Shown: piece after piece, positions 22,880-36,064 of the stretch | Layout of the letters: every line of letters starts with the position of its first letter | Position numbering within the stretch: position 1 is the stretch's first letter | NCBI GenBank assembly: GCA_015680685.1 | Contig: MNCI01002923.1 | Coordinates: forward strand, 951,955 to 1,015,954 | Length of the DNA: 64,000 nt | Reading direction: 5' to 3' | Source of the DNA: Gnetum montanum | Lineage: Eukaryota; Streptophyta; Gnetopsida; Gnetales; Gnetaceae | Translations under genes and position numbers: made by a program | Notes under the pieces: model-generated | Told to the model about the DNA's origin: nothing | What the model saw: the letters and a program-made list of their open reading frames with translations, nothing else | Database searches by the model: none

Positions 22880-24776
22880 CTTTTGGGCATTTTCCTTTAT
22901 GCAAGTTGTGGATGTAAGGTATACACCCTAGATTCTTGCAAGTGTAATATAACTAGACAACATCCCTTAGGATGTTCATATTGGAAGATATCACACCCAC
23001 CATCATCATTTGAATCACTATCCATAGTCATCTCTATTGCAGCCATTTTATCTTTACCCTTACATATGGCACGTTCAGCTTCCTTATGCCTCCAATGCTC
23101 ATGCTTACCACTTTGCTTCTTGGACTCTTCAGAAATATTTAAGACCATCTGAAACCTATTGTCCATGGATTCCCATAATTAATCAACATTAGCTATAATT
23201 TCTAATTTCAATTTCTAGAGTGGCAAGGTTTTCTAATTCACCACCTCATCTCTGGTGAATTCATCCTCATTATCACAAAATGAAATCCTCCTTTTCTGAA
23301 TAGAAGGATCCTTATTATACTCTTTTACACTTTCACATTTTCTTAGTTCTCCCTCCTCCTTGGCTACCTGCTCAATTAATTTTTGAATTTGATAGGTGCT
23401 CAACTTTGTCAATCTCCTTGGGCATAGACACCAAGGGTTTTTCTAGTTTCAAACCACAACCCTTCTATGATATGGCAAAGCTGATCAAGCTGAGAGTATT
23501 CATGACTAGGACACCTATGTAATAGAGAGTAGTATCAGCTAATAGTAGCATCCAAGGGCTCATGATTTCCTTGTTTCCACCCTTGAATTTTTTTCCTTAG
23601 ATTGGATACTTAGGAGTACATTTGATATTTGTCATTAAATAGTTACAACATCATACTCCATCACCTGATTAATTCTGGTTCCAAGGATTAATACCAAATT
23701 TCTACTTCCTTTATGAGTGTCCTTGGAAATAACTTTAGCTTTTGCTAGTCATTTTCAATATTCTACAAGGCACATGCATCTTGGAAGGCCTAAAGATGAT
23801 TTTGTGGATTAGCGTCATATCCTCCCTCGAATTTAGGGATGTTGTTCATATTCAACCCCTTTATTCTACTACCCTTCATATGACTTGTTGGAATCCTCAT
23901 AGCCTCTACAATATTCAACATGCCTCAAGTAGCAAGTAGAGGTTCATCAAGGCCATGATGGTGGTGCCTACGATGTTCTCTACTAGTTCTTCTTTCTTGA
24001 GGATGGGCCTCTCTGGATTGCCCACATCTTTGATCATGATTTTCCCGATGATCCCTTCTATTGTTCTAGTCCTAGTGGTCACCTCCATCATGGTTATTCC
24101 TTTTGTGACCATGATCTAAACTAGATGAAGAAGAAGAGGATAATGATGAAGGGGAAGAAGAAGGGAAACTCACTTCACGTTGATGCCTATCATCCTTCCT
24201 TTGATGCACATGACCATGATTGTGATCATGATCTTCTTTTTCCTCCTTTTCCTAATTTTCTTCTCTAGATCCATTTTTATTATTGGATCCATTTTGACCA
24301 AAAATTAGATTATGAATTGTGGATTGTACATTCTGGTTGAGGGCTCCTTGAAAAAAGTTAAAGAGAGGATAATCACTAAAGAAGTGGTCACCTTCATCAA
24401 TTAGGCCAAGTAGAGGTAGAAAGATATTTAACCCCTTACCCTTCACAAGTTCGTGTTGGTGCTTCAGCTAACAATCCCTTAATCTTTGTACTTCATTGGG
24501 ATGATAATCCCTTGAGTCAGGATCTCACATTTCGTATTCTCCATGGAGATGTTAAAGCCCATCTCATGCAAGCATTAATTGGAGCATTGCTAGAATAGAT
24601 CAATCAGGTGGGAACACAACATTGCCTTCCATATTATGCCACCACATCAGTTCATCTTGATGTAAGATGAAGGTAAAGTCTGGTACATACTCATTGGGAT
24701 GAGCATATACCACCTGATATTATTAAGGTACTTGAACTACCCTGGCCGAAGATGGGCTCCTATGAGAAGAAGACAT
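22880..24776 (-). pseudogene. Element C gag
   Basis: The minus-strand frame starts MSSSHRSPSSARVV at 24776, 140 bases after the primer site. It carries HPNEYVPDFTFILHQDEL in the N-terminal block, a His/Ser/Asp-rich region (about 24060-24250), the capsid motif FEGGYDANPQNHLQAFQDA and LFPRTLIKEVEIWYQSL, and near 22900-22960 a decayed knuckle (CDIFQYEHPKGCC). Stops and frameshifts are frequent. Confidence 0.8.
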
Positions 24777-24916
24777 TTTGTGTTAATAAACTTGTAAATA
24801 GTGTGAAATTAAGGTCTAATTTAATGATAATAATTTTTTTGTAGCATTTGACTCTTTGGGTTCGAAAAATGAGTTTCTAATTTTCACTGGGTTTAGATAG
24901 CGCACGAAGAACTATA

Positions 24917-24936
24917 GTCCCTAGCAATGGTGCCAA
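24917..24936 (-). promoter_or_regulatory. Element C primer binding site (tRNA-Asp type)
   Basis: The minus strand reads TGGCACCATTGCTAGGGACT one base after the LTR. Against the tRNA-Asp complement it differs mainly by G/A and C/T transitions. Confidence 0.82.
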
Positions 24937-24937
24937 T

Positions 24938-25820
24938 GATGAGCAAAGAGGTACCCCTACACCCAACCATATGAATCACAAGCGTTCACATGCAATTCAG
25001 TTGAATTCTGCAGACTGTAATTACTAAGTATGCCAGAGCTAAATAGTGCATACATGTTGTTTATTTGTTGTCTTTCCAGTTGCACTTATGAAATGCAATT
25101 GTATGGTTAAGTGTGACTGAGGCATAAGATTTTTATTATTTTGTGCTTTTATGAAATTACTTTCTTAGAACAAGAATGAAGGTAGGAGTGATTAATTGCT
25201 AAGTAAACTATGGTCTAATCTAGCCTAACATAAGTAACCATTTCCACATCTCAGACACATCCCGAGCTTTGTGCAAACACTGTTGGGTTATTAAACACTA
25301 GTTGTTTCTGAGCTACCAAGTGTCACACGCATGCTCGAAGGGGTCATGATTGTGTAATTTAACTATTTTCTTGATTGATCAAAATTAATTGCTACATAAA
25401 TAAAATCAACATAAATAACATCAATGTAAACTGCATGAAATAACAATATGTAAATGCATAAGCAGAAAGTCTCAAGTGCTATAAGGAATGCATCAAAGAG
25501 CTCATCTTTATTGGTAATACAATGGTATGCTCAGGTACATCAATGCTTGAATAAAGATTCATTCACACTTAGACCTCCTGTTGCAGGCACTTGGAAAATA
25601 TTCTAACTTTCAAATGGACAAACTAGAAGATCTTCGCTACTTGATTGCTAAAACTTATCCCCAATTGTGCACCTAGGTGTTGTATTTATAGACTTGGAAG
25701 TAGCCTAGTGATATCGAATGTATGATATCACATCTTGGGTTGTGATATCACATACCTAATATCATGTTCCTGATATCATGGCCACCTTGATATCATAGTG
25801 ATGAAAAACATGATTTATTA
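24938..25820 (-). repeat. Element C 5' LTR
   Basis: Aligns with 8637-9477. On the minus strand the first bases are TAATAAATC where the partner has TGATAAATC, a single G-to-A change. The U3 holds a run of GATATC-centred boxes (25709-25798) and a TATA-like word lies near 25690 on the minus strand. Confidence 0.88.
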
Positions 25821-25825
25821 AATAG
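25821..25825. repeat. Right target-site duplication of element C (AATAG)
   Basis: Four of five bases match AAGAG at 8632-8636. Confidence 0.5.
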
Positions 25826-27539
25826 CTTTGGAATGGTATAGATCCTAAGCACATAGAACTATCATTTATCTAAAGTAACTGCTAGCAACCTTCATTGAAC
25901 ACTTTAAGTTCAATATTCCTTAAATCATGAGTGTGATGTCTTTCATTAGCATTAAACATGCTCTGAATGATTCCTTCCATGAATTCATCTCTTGATGGAT
26001 AGAAACATTAATGAAGTTGTCCTAGCATTTGGAGGAATATCATTTGCAAGACATATTTGAAGTAGCATTGATTAACTACATTCAGAAAAGGATAACTTAT
26101 CCTAAGCCTCACTCTCTAACTAATGTTTTTTTGGTCACTAGATGCATTGAAAAAGAATCTATTCAACATAATAACTAAGAATTCATGTTAATACATAATA
26201 AAGTTAACAAGTCTACCAAATGAACCACCATAGAGAAAATCCATGTTGAAGCCCATGACCAAAACTATTTGTAATTTGGTAAAAAAAAATAATGGTAGAT
26301 AAAATTACCTTATTTTTCCCAACAACTAGCATTGTAACCTTCATCATTGGAATTTGGGATAGTATTTTTAATGTAAAATGTGAAGTTTGTAGTTCACATG
26401 CTACAAGCTCACACATCTTGACTTATAGAGGCTAAAAAAGGAGTCATAAGTTGTTTATGCTTCATTTTCCAAGTACGAACATTTGTATTTTGCATATACC
26501 CAAGCTTGGGAAGGTTGAAAATGCCTTCCAAACCATTAAATTTTGGATTTTCTCAGTTTTTATGCTGGTCATGGTAGTTTTCACATTGGAAGAACTACAA
26601 AGCCAATGTATAAATTTGGGCTTTCATTTTTACTCTAGGAAAACCTACATAGCCAATGTATAAATTTTGAGTGATAATTGTTATGCTAGACTTTCAATTT
26701 TTTAACTAGGTAGACATGAAGCAAGCATAAAATTGCATAAAGGTTTCCAAATCTATTAAATATGTTGGAATTGAATGACTTGCAAACATCAGCAATTTGT
26801 AGCAATCTGTTAGCAATCAGGGCAAAGATCTATAGTAATGAATCTAAAACTAATGGCCTATATAAATCAAAGACTACCACATTGAAATGACTTTTGGAAA
26901 ATTTGCACTGAAGATAAACAATAGACTTTTAGAGTAGTGTAGATTCACTAAAAGCCTAGTGACCATTCCATCACTCATAACATAGATCAAGTACTAAAGA
27001 GAGAGAGCAAAGAGCTTTAGGAGAAAAACTTGGAATCACTAAAGGATAGAGTTAACTGTAGAATGTACTTTGCTAGCTTCATTAGGCTTCAAGAATTCTC
27101 TCTCTAGTTCTTTGTGCATTTAAAGCATATAAATTTATACCCATCTAAACATTTTTTCTTGCAAATAATTTTTATTATTTTAATAAAAAGTTGCAGTTCA
27201 TTTGTTTGATGTCAATTTGTTTTATTTTCTCTGGTTCTACATTTGTGGTTTCCTATTTTGTTTAATCATTGTTTAAAATCTTAAGTCCTTGGATGATCAA
27301 TATGACCATCTAGGGAACTTTGGATCTTTTTCTCAAGGCTTGTGGTATTCAAAGTTAAATTGCTTTACTCTAAAATATTCAATTTTCTAGCATCAAATTT
27401 TTTTAGGCATTACATCAAATAAGAAAAAATACCACCAACTTCTACAAGAGTTTCCTCTTTCTCCAATGGATAAAATAAATTTTTTTTCATTTGCTTCCTC
27501 TTCCACTCAAGAATGCATGCGTTAAAGGAGTAGAGACTA
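25826..27539. other. AT-rich region with no recognised gene
   Basis: Short open stretches on both strands have low-complexity composition and no family motifs. By position it could be the 5' part of element E (leader and lost gag), but the sequence does not show this. Confidence 0.4.
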
Positions 27540-29687
27540 GTACACCAAGATACCTATGAGGTACTCTCTATTTCTGAACAACCTTCTTAAGCATGACCAC
27601 CTTAAGAAGAAACAGGTCTCTAATCAAGTAAGAGCACACTAACATCACATTTAGCTAATAGCTATGGATCCTTCTCAAAGATAAGAAGATGACCCTAAGG
27701 TTCCTAAATGGTATGACCATCTAAAATACTACTACTATCATGTGATAGTTGGACATGATACAGATAAGTATAGGAATTTGAAGGATGACATCCATGATCT
27801 TATTGAGAAGGGAAAGATAGTGATGGAGAGTGATTTATTTATTATGCATATGGATAACCAATAGCTTAAAGTATTTCAAAATCCCTTGGGAGATAGAGGT
27901 ATAATTTTAGCTTTAAGCTTGAATACAAAGCTCTTAAGTCTTCATCCAAAGAGTCTTAGTTTATTTGCTTATTTGATTACAAATAACCTAGGCAGTCATC
28001 ACTACAGCCTGAAAAGCCTTATGTAATTTATTGGTCTAACTACATCACCACACCTTCCAAAAAAAATTATTCCTCTTAATCTCCTTATTGCATTTATGAT
28101 ACAAACTTCCATCATACTATTCTTACTTAATTGACACATCCATCTAGTTCTCATCCTACCCCATCTTATACTAAACTCAAAATATTTTGCATTCACTATA
28201 GCTCAAACATATTTTTTTGCTTCATCTCACATGAATATCCTCACTGATAGTCAATAAACCAATGAGTCATATTTCATTAATAAAATTAAGAAGACTAATA
28301 ATGCATAGAAGAAACCTTCTAAGACAACAAAAAAGGTTTTCTTCTAGCAACAATAGGAGACTACTTTCTCAAGAAGGCTTCCACCTTCTTCTAATCCTAT
28401 ATAACCAATTACATTAGCATCTACTTCAAAATCATCTTAGCCTATGAACAATAAGGTCTTATAGTATATGACCATCATTATTCATTCTAAGGGTACTAAC
28501 TTGTCCTTGTATGATCGTTTGGCAACCTCTAAAGAACATTAGAATACTCTATCTCACACTGAACCTCAAAATACTCCTTCATCTACTACAAATCAAGTAT
28601 ATGGTTTCCCTTCATCTCATGTGAAAATCCTCATCTATAGTCAATAGGCCAACTAGCCATTTTTAGTTACGAAAAATGAAAAGACTACTAATGCACAAAA
28701 GCAATCTTCTAAGATAACAAAAAAAGTTTCTTTCTAGAAACAAAAAGAGACTATTTCTTTAAGCAGCCTCTAATCTTCTTCCAATCCTATATATCCAATT
28801 ATAGTAGCACTTACTCCACAAGCATCTCAACCTACAAATAATAAGGTCTTATAGCAGAAGACCATGATTGTTTATTCTAAGGTCACTAACTTGTCCTTGT
28901 GTGATCTCTTGGAAACTTATAAAGAACATTGTGTTGTGCTATATAATGTTCTTAAGAGGATCATGATACTAAGTAACATCCCTACTCAGATAGAAGCCAT
29001 ATATTCCTTTCTTCAAGTCCCTCACTATGGATCAAATAGTCTGAACTTCCATGATCAAACATGTATGAAGATAGGACATATCTATTAGCTATTTCTCTAC
29101 ATCATCATCAAAGTGTTTTGAGAAGCTATAGTTGTGTTGATACATATTGATGATAGCACTAGATCAAACATGATCATATGGACTATTATCAAGCATTTCA
29201 GTCTCCATAATTAGGTAGCTTTCAATTAGACTTGTACAAACCTTATTTCATTTAATGATACATGAGTAGAGGTTATAGGTTTCATTATATTAGCTTTCAT
29301 GGTAGACGATGTTGTATAAACTGAAGTTATCTTTATGATAAACATGATTGTCCTGGTATTAACGGTAGACTAGGACATTCTTGGCTAGCTCAACATGGAG
29401 CTGTATCTTCTCCTATACATCAAGAGATACAAATCACTATTCATAATCATGAGGTAGTCATCTCTGTGGACAAACAAATTTCATCTAGTTAGCTTAGTGG
29501 AAAATTGTATGATATTAAACTTGAACCTATGGACAAGCCTACAGTCCTTGAATCTCCTATAAACTCTAAGGTTACCACCTATTTAATAGACTTGGACAAT
29601 GAGTTTCCTTTTGATGTTGAGTTCATTAACTTAGGCTTTGGTGAACTAGAAATATCCTTGCCAAAAAAGGGGATTCTTCATATTTAA
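27540..29687 (+). pseudogene. Element E: Tat-like gag C-terminus and protease region
   Basis: The frame YTKIPMRYSLFLNNLLKHD followed by YYYHVIVGHDTDKYRNLKDD and IHDLIEKGKIV (27560-27840) matches the gag end of Tat/Ogre-type elements, where a YH..GH.T..C.LK.xIQDLI motif is standard; the Cys is lost. Near 28865-28960 SKVTNLSLCDLLETYKEH is the conserved pre-protease block. Near 29120-29175 VLIHIDDSTRSNM is the degraded protease active-site region (family form LIDNGSxLN). DILGxLNMELYLLLYIKRYKSL (near 29370-29430) corresponds to the LLGRPW/LHQ.. segment. The frame stays open 29505-29687. No RT follows. Confidence 0.72.
28221..28930 (+). repeat. 390-bp in-frame tandem duplication in element E
   Basis: TTCATCTCAC at 28221 and AAAGAACATT at 28531 recur at 28611 and 28921, an exact offset of 390 bases (130 codons). 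The intervening order of words matches. Both copies read in the same frame and contain the NLSLxDxLxTxKEH motif. About 320 bases of each unit are easily alignable. Confidence 0.85.
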
Positions 29688-29689
29688 TA

Positions 29690-30155
29690 GTTCAAAATTC
29701 ATTGTATATACAATAACCTTAGATGCATAACCTCTTTTCTCATTCTTATTTGCCACAAATTGGTAAACATCTTCTAGCGCCTATTAGGACTTCCCTTTAA
29801 CTATTCTCATGCTATTTGCTATCATTAGGAAATGATGGTTTGTGAAAAAAATTAATTTTATTTTTTAAAATTTTCCTTAATCACTTATTATTATTAGGTA
29901 ACATTAATTTAATAAGCGATTGTTAGCTTTTATGTGTCACATTGATTTTATCTATCAATATGTAAAAAATAACTAAGTTAAAATTGATGTGAAAATAATT
30001 TTCTATTCTTCTCAAACTTGTACAATTGATGCATGTCATAACTTTTGACATGATGTTTTATTTTAACATTAAACACATCTAATGTTTCATAAAATTTTTG
30101 CATTATACATACATGACCAAGAAATCACACCAAAAATGATGCTCAATAGCCTTAT
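29690..30155. other. AT-rich spacer after element E protease
   Basis: No gene. It separates the sense gag-protease from the antisense reading frame that follows. Confidence 0.5.
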
Positions 30156-30159
30156 TTAT

Positions 30160-32610
30160 CCCTAGAAGCTTCCTCTTCTTCCTCTTCATCAATTTGCATT
30201 AGAATTCACTCTTATTCAAGTCTTTGACTACTTTCTCAAGGGTCTACATATAAGATGAAGACAAATATACCAGTTTTATTTTTTTTTATCATTGAGATGA
30301 AGTAAAAAAAAATGATAACATAAGATTTTGATGATGCCTTATCTTTCTTTATAGATTTTCAAAATCCACTGTTCTATCTCCCTTAAGCTTTGGTTGGTGG
30401 TGTCCAATTTGTCAAATTCTAAGCATGGGATCTTTAATAGAATAGCTAAACACTCTTCTTTATAAAATTTTGGCTCCTTTCGGAAGATATCATCATCTTT
30501 CCCTTTTGCTAAAGGTTTCTCTTCAAGATTCCTTTTCTCTTCTTCCAGTGTGATAATTATCAAACTATTAGAAAAATATTTAAATAACTCTTCTTACTTG
30601 ATTTGTTTAACAACTAGACTCCTTATTTTTCTATCTACAAATAAAAACTTTAATTCTTCTTTAATAGCTTGTGATAATCTCTTTTGTATTACTGCTTACT
30701 ATTATAATGCTTCCTTCCCTAAGTCTTCCAAGCCACTATTGAATTCATTAGATTTGTCATTGGGCATGTCATTATCATGGCTTATTACTTCATCTCCATT
30801 AGTGTCCTTTGAAATTCCACAACATTATTTCCTTTTGTTCAATATGTATGGGAAGGAGGATTGTCTTTGACCATTTTGCTGTGTTAGATCTCTACTTCTC
30901 ACTACTTTACTTGATCTGACAACATCTTTATTTACCTTTTGTGCTCTTCCTTATATTTTTGTGCTTGCTCTATTGAATCTAAGAGTATGGTATTAGTGTT
31001 ATCATGTTCTATGGCCAATACTTCTATATCCTTAGCATAATTGAGGTAACACTTATTTTTTTGGTAGCAACCTTCTCTGTTGTTACATCTAAATTTATTG
31101 CTAGATCATGAAACATAACATGATCCCTATCTAAGTTTATCTTTATTTCTACATGGTAAATAAGAGTGTTAGATTCTCTACCTCCAACTATGAACATTAT
31201 TTTTTAGTAATAATTTTATTAACTTACCTTCTCTAAGAGATAGTGATTTCAACTTTTTCTCCATATCCTCCACCAAGCTTTCCAACATTATCTACTTATC
31301 CTTCACATAAGCCTAGATATTCCTCTTCATCTCTAGCAAAGATAAGAAAATGGTTAGTTCTTTTTAACATTAAAATCATTAACATATAAACTTTTGATGC
31401 AATGTCATTCATACTTATTGTATGATGTGGAAAGATTAGAATCTATCACTTTCTTAATCATTTGCAAGCCTTTGCATTGCTCAAAACTAGCTTGCTTGTT
31501 AGTGGAGTGATGTCTATAGGAGGTGGAGAAGGAATCTCAAACTCTGATAGTTCCTTTCTTTCTCTATTCCTACTCTTTTTTTTCTCGATTTGTTTCATCG
31601 AGGTTTAAATTAAAGAGGTTAGAAAAAGGCATACATTATTGATTCCCTTCATTTTTCTTTCATAAAACTAAGTCATGTAGGAAATCTCTCTTCTCCTATC
31701 TCATACCTTTCTATTACCCTTCAAAAATCAAAGAAATGCTGCAACATATCCTTTTCACTTCATGCTCTCATGTCCTTCTATCTTGAGTAGCTTCTGACGT
31801 CAAAAACAACTAAGTGTTAATGTCATGTTATTCTCTATTGCATCAAAATTAGTAATTATGTCACATTAATGACACTTGGCATAAAAATTACATAAAATTC
31901 ACAAAAATACATACTTATTTGTGCCTCTAATTGCTCCTAGGAGACTGTGAATTTTGGACTCTTGAAGGATATTTTCTCCTTAGAAGGAGGTTTCCTCTTT
32001 GTTGATGTTTGTCCCTTCTCAATAGTTCTAAAGGTGCTCTCTAAAATCCCCTTCTTTCCCACTTTTTCATCACTACTTATTTTCTTCCAAGGTTCCTCAA
32101 TGTTGTCAAATATTGATGATCCAACCAATTTTCTAGTCTTTGACACTGATGTTAAAGGACCACTACCTCTAATGCTATAAGATGACATTAGAATTTTCAA
32201 GTATTAACATAATGGAAATGTAAAGTCTTCCTCTAAAGCAACATAAGCTTGCTTCTTTCCTCCGTGGCAAACAATGTTGTCATACCTTTTATTAAATCAC
32301 AATAGAAGCCAAAATTAAGCCTTTTTCTTACTATCTTCTTCTTTTCCTTCTAGTTCTTTTGGGGAAACTTCTCCATCTCTTCCACTATCCCTTGATAGAT
32401 TATTGGTTCTTAATTGACTACCCTTTGTTAGATCATTACCCCATATAGTCCATACAACTACCTATAGGCTAGTTTTCAATTTTTTTCCTATCTTATTACA
32501 AAAGAGTTTTTCCACAAACAAAGAGAACAACTTCTTCAAGTGTTCATTGCTCCCTTTGTGGATGTTAATAAAGTTCCTCTTCTCTAACTCAACCTACTCC
32601 TCTACTATTA
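30160..32610 (-). pseudogene. Antisense reading frame in element E, C-terminal part
   Basis: The minus strand has long protein-like stretches rich in Lys, Glu, Ser and Asn. They include VELEKRNFINIHKGSNEHLKKLFSLFVEKLF (near 32500-32590), SGRDGEVSPKELEGKEEDSKKK, an open stretch at 31937-32200 and a coiled-coil-like charged stretch at 30339-30563. The composition is unlike gag or pol. Stops are again TAG/TAA. It continues, after removal of element F, into 53257-53637. I do not recognise the protein. Confidence 0.55.
32606..32610. repeat. Left target-site duplication of element F (TATTA)
   Basis: Pairs with TTTTA at 53257-53261, a 4 of 5 match. Using this pair restores an open reading frame across the insertion on the minus strand, which supports the boundary. 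Confidence 0.6.
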
Positions 32611-34090
32611 CAACTAGAAAATTTAATTGCTGGAAAAAATTGAAGGGGATCTAGTGCATGGAAGTTCCTCAATCCATAAATCCCTAAGGCCTCTACAAAA
32701 AAAAAAGGAATTTGGGGCACACTAGCCAGTCCAATAGATCAACCAGGTAATTGGAGAGTTTGTGAAATAGTGTAACGAAATGAAATGCAAAAACTGATAA
32801 CAAATCCAAATAATGCATAGAAAATAAAAAGATATATCCTACAAAGAAAATCGAAAACTTGAAACTTTATTAAGCAAAAATATAGAATATTATAGGAAAA
32901 GGTGTACAAATGGTACTTGAATGGGAAGTAGTGGGTTCACTTGAATGGGGATTTAGGGTCAACTGAAGTCAATGCAGTCAACTCCACAATTTGGATGTCC
33001 CACCACTCTTAATGCTATCAAACCTTGTATGCTACAATCTTAGATTTATAATGCTAGATATGGTGGGGGAGAGGGTAAGAAAATTGGAAAATCTAGTTGC
33101 TAAAGTGCTCCAAATTGGGGGTTGGGAATCCTAGAAATGCAATGCTAACACCCAAAATCCATAAGTCTCAGGCTATAATGCTTCCATCCTAGGGTTTAAG
33201 AGAATGCAAACCTAGAAGATTGCAAGAACTCTTGAGTGCTTGGGAATGCCCTAGTGTGAAATTGTAGAAAATTTTTTAAGTAATAAATTGAAAATCTTTG
33301 CTTCTATAAAAATTGTTGAACTTATAAATGGTGTTTGAGGCTAGTTTTTATAGATCTTGGGCCATGAATGGGGTTGTAAAATGGCTACAAATTTTTTCCT
33401 CGTTCAGCTGAGATGGATGCCAAAATTTGGGGGGTTAATATACATAGTGAGCACCTTCCCCCATGGCCATTCCACATACTATAAATAGTAACCACGTCAC
33501 ACCTTCCATGCTGGAGATGAATCTTCCACATTAAGCTCTTCACCATGCTTGCCGAAGTGGTTGGTCAATGTTGAAGTGCATGAAGTGATGAATTTTTGAT
33601 TTTTTGGCTTTCACACTAGGGCATGCAATTTTCAAAGCTATGGGTGAAGACTCCACACTAGGGGAAAACTTTCATGCTGATGAGGAAATGTTTCTAGGCT
33701 ATGCATGCTAAAGGAAGAAATTTTTCAAAACTCCCATCCTTCCACACTAGGGGTAGGTGAGATTTACCACTTGCATGCGTTTCTAGTGTAGAAAAGTTTA
33801 TACCCCCACCCCACCCCCCAAAATAAAACCCATCAAATTGCCTTTTTGCCATTCCAAAAGGTATTTTGACCCCAAAGCCCAAATATAGATACTAGGTGAC
33901 TTTTTTCACTTGGGGAATGAGACTTTGACCACTTATGAGACATTTTTCAGCCCCAAAAGTATAAAGTATGTGAAATTTTCCATTGTGGATTACAATTTTT
34001 ATATTTACAATGAAGTTTTACCTTAGGTTTCATGGGTAAAAGCTACATGATGAAAATTGGCTATAACATGCAATTTTTTGTGGTGTTTCA
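32611..34090 (-). repeat. Element F 3' LTR
   Basis: The minus strand starts TGAAACACCAC and ends CTAGTTG (partner CTAGTCA). It aligns over its whole length with 51827-53256. A CTATAAAAACTAGCC TATA box lies on the minus strand near 33345-33358 and an AATAAA signal near 32870. Element G starts with the same TGAAACACCAC. Confidence 0.88.
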
Positions 34091-34103
34091 ATGGCCCCCT
34101 TTG
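34091..34103 (-). promoter_or_regulatory. Element F polypurine tract
   Basis: The minus strand reads CAAAGGGGGCCAT directly before the LTR start. Confidence 0.7.
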
Positions 34104-34224
34104 TTGGTATCTGGAGGATTGACTTGAGAGGCACTAATAAAGAATAAAAAAACATCACTGCATATTATAATGCTATAATGCATATAGGTCACATGAGAAT
34201 TAGGCTATCTAGGTTACCAAAGTT

Positions 34225-34281
34225 TATAGTTTAAGGCCATGGTAGATCATAGTATAATTTTAAGGTCCTAGCAGGCTATTC
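34225..34281. repeat. 29-bp minisatellite, 2 copies (near F 3' end)
   Basis: Two units of the same family as at 37545 and 46533 lie between the integrase C-terminus and the polypurine tract. Confidence 0.65.
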
Positions 34282-34299
34282 TAAATGCTTTGTTCTTAT

Positions 34300-35330
34300 A
34301 GGCTTTGGTGATAATGAAGGGCCCTTCCCAGTTGGCTGAGAATTTTTCCATGTTCTCACATATGTCTTTGAAGACCAAGTCACTTTCTTTGATCTTGCAC
34401 ATGATCAAGTTCTGGTGTTGCTACTACTTCTACATCTCTTGATAGTGTTCAATGTGAACAAGTGCTTACATACATTGCTCCACCATTGAGTCCAATGTTG
34501 TTATTCACAGCTCCTTGCTCTACTCATCATTGATAAAGTTGGTCAAGGCTACTTGGAGTGATGGCACCTATAATTCAAGAGGTAAAACAACTTCAAAATC
34601 ATAAAGCAAGCTATAAGGAGTCATATTGGTTGTTGTGTGATAGGTTGTTTTTTATGCCCATAGTGCATGAACAAGCCACTCATGACACTTTTGTTTGCTA
34701 TTTCTAAGCATATTTTTGAGTAAGTTGATGATGACCTTATTACTTGCTTCTACTTGTTCATTGGCTTGAGGGTAATATGGTGATGAGAAAGAATGTTTAA
34801 TGCCTAGACTGTGATAGAGATCTTTCATTTCATGGCTACTAAATTGTGATTCATTATCTATAACTATCATCATGGGTGTGCCAAAATGGACTACAATGTT
34901 TTCTAAGATGAATTTGCAAAGTTTCTCGGATGTAGTCTTTCTTAGGGGAAGATCCTCAATCCACTTGGTAAAGTATTTAGTTGAGGTGATGATGAAGTTA
35001 TGACCTATGGAAGACTTAGGCATTATAGGTCCAATGATATCCAATCCCCATCATTGAAATGACCATGTTATTTGAGTGGTATGTAGCTCAGTTGGTGATA
35101 CATGTATAAGGTTTCTATATCATTGACATGTATTGCACCACTTAACTTTTTGCAGGCTATCATTTTCCATATGGGGCCAATAGTAGCCTAACCATCTAAT
35201 TTTAGTGGCCATGGCTCTAGGCATTATATGTCCTTCACAAAAACCCTCGTGAACCTCCTCTACAACTATTTTGGCTTCAATTTTACCTAAGCACTTTATG
35301 AGTATGCCATCATAGGATCATTAATATAAT
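34300..35330 (-). pseudogene. Element F integrase
   Basis: Minus-strand frame with an intact HHCC finger (HEGFCEGHI near 35255, CNTC near 35130), core GLDIIGPI (first Asp), VIDNESQF (second Asp, near 34860) and NEQVEASNK (Glu, near 34760), and a C-terminal NWEGPFIITKAY block near 34330. The open part 34652-35044 has no stop. All metal-binding and zinc-binding residues survive, so this is the best preserved enzyme domain of F, though stops lie on both sides. Confidence 0.85.
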
Positions 35331-35549
35331 GTGTTATCACCTATGATGACATACTTCTTCAATCACTTGTGTACAACATCCTTTTGAGTAATATTTAGGC
35401 CTTGAAAGGATTCGCCATGCATAAGGTAAAATTTGATATCATCATACCACTCCCTAGCAAGAGTAGTATGAATGACGACCATAAAGGTATCCTTAGTGTT
35501 CTATGTGATGGGAATAGCATAGTCCACGATTAAGGTGGGCAACTTACTA

Positions 35550-35935
35550 AACACATATGATGTCACACTAAGGGCTAATGTTGCAATTGCATTGGCTATA
35601 GAATTCTCATTTTGGGATATGTGTTTGATATCAATGTCTATGAATTATTGTAACAACTTCTTCCATAGGTTACAGTATGGTTGTAAGTATTTGGATTTAC
35701 AAGCATAGACTTCGGTTACTTGGTTAACTACGAGTTGTCAATCACCTTTAATCATTAAGCATCTAATGCCTAGGTCATAAGCTACCATCATCCCTTTGAT
35801 GAAACCTTCATACTTCACTATTTTTTTGATACATGGGAACTCAAAATAGTGGGTGAAGGGTCAAATTTCACAAGATGGGAATGTTATGATGGCAATGAGA
35901 CTGGCCCCATGGACAGTTGAATCTTCATCAAAGTG
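35550..35935 (-). pseudogene. Element F archaeal-type RNase H
   Basis: The minus strand shows HFDEDSTVHGASL (first Asp), KYEGFIKGMMVA (Glu), MIKGDxQLVVNQV (Asp) and HISQNENSIANAIATLA (last acidic position changed to Asn). This is the Tat-type second RNase H, here between RT and integrase. Confidence 0.82.
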
Positions 35936-36064
35936 CATGAGTGCTTTGTAATCCTCAAGCACTTGGCTAATGGTGTTAATATGCTCATTAGTGAATTCAT
36001 TATCTATGGTTGCTTCATCCTTAAAAGGCAAAACTATAAGTTGTATGACTATAGCTTGACCTTT

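Larger units (their letters stand above)
8637..25820 (-). mobile_element. Element C: Athila-like LTR retrotransposon, minus strand, split by element B
   Basis: Two related LTRs (8637-9477 and 24938-25820) in the same orientation bound a minus-strand gag, protease, RT, RNase H and integrase. Subtracting element B and one target repeat leaves about 10.0 kb, a normal size for the family. The primer binding site next to the right LTR is tRNA-Asp-like and the polypurine tract sits next to the left LTR. Every coding domain has stops. Removing B restores the integrase reading frame across 11737/18925, which proves the nesting order. Confidence 0.9.
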
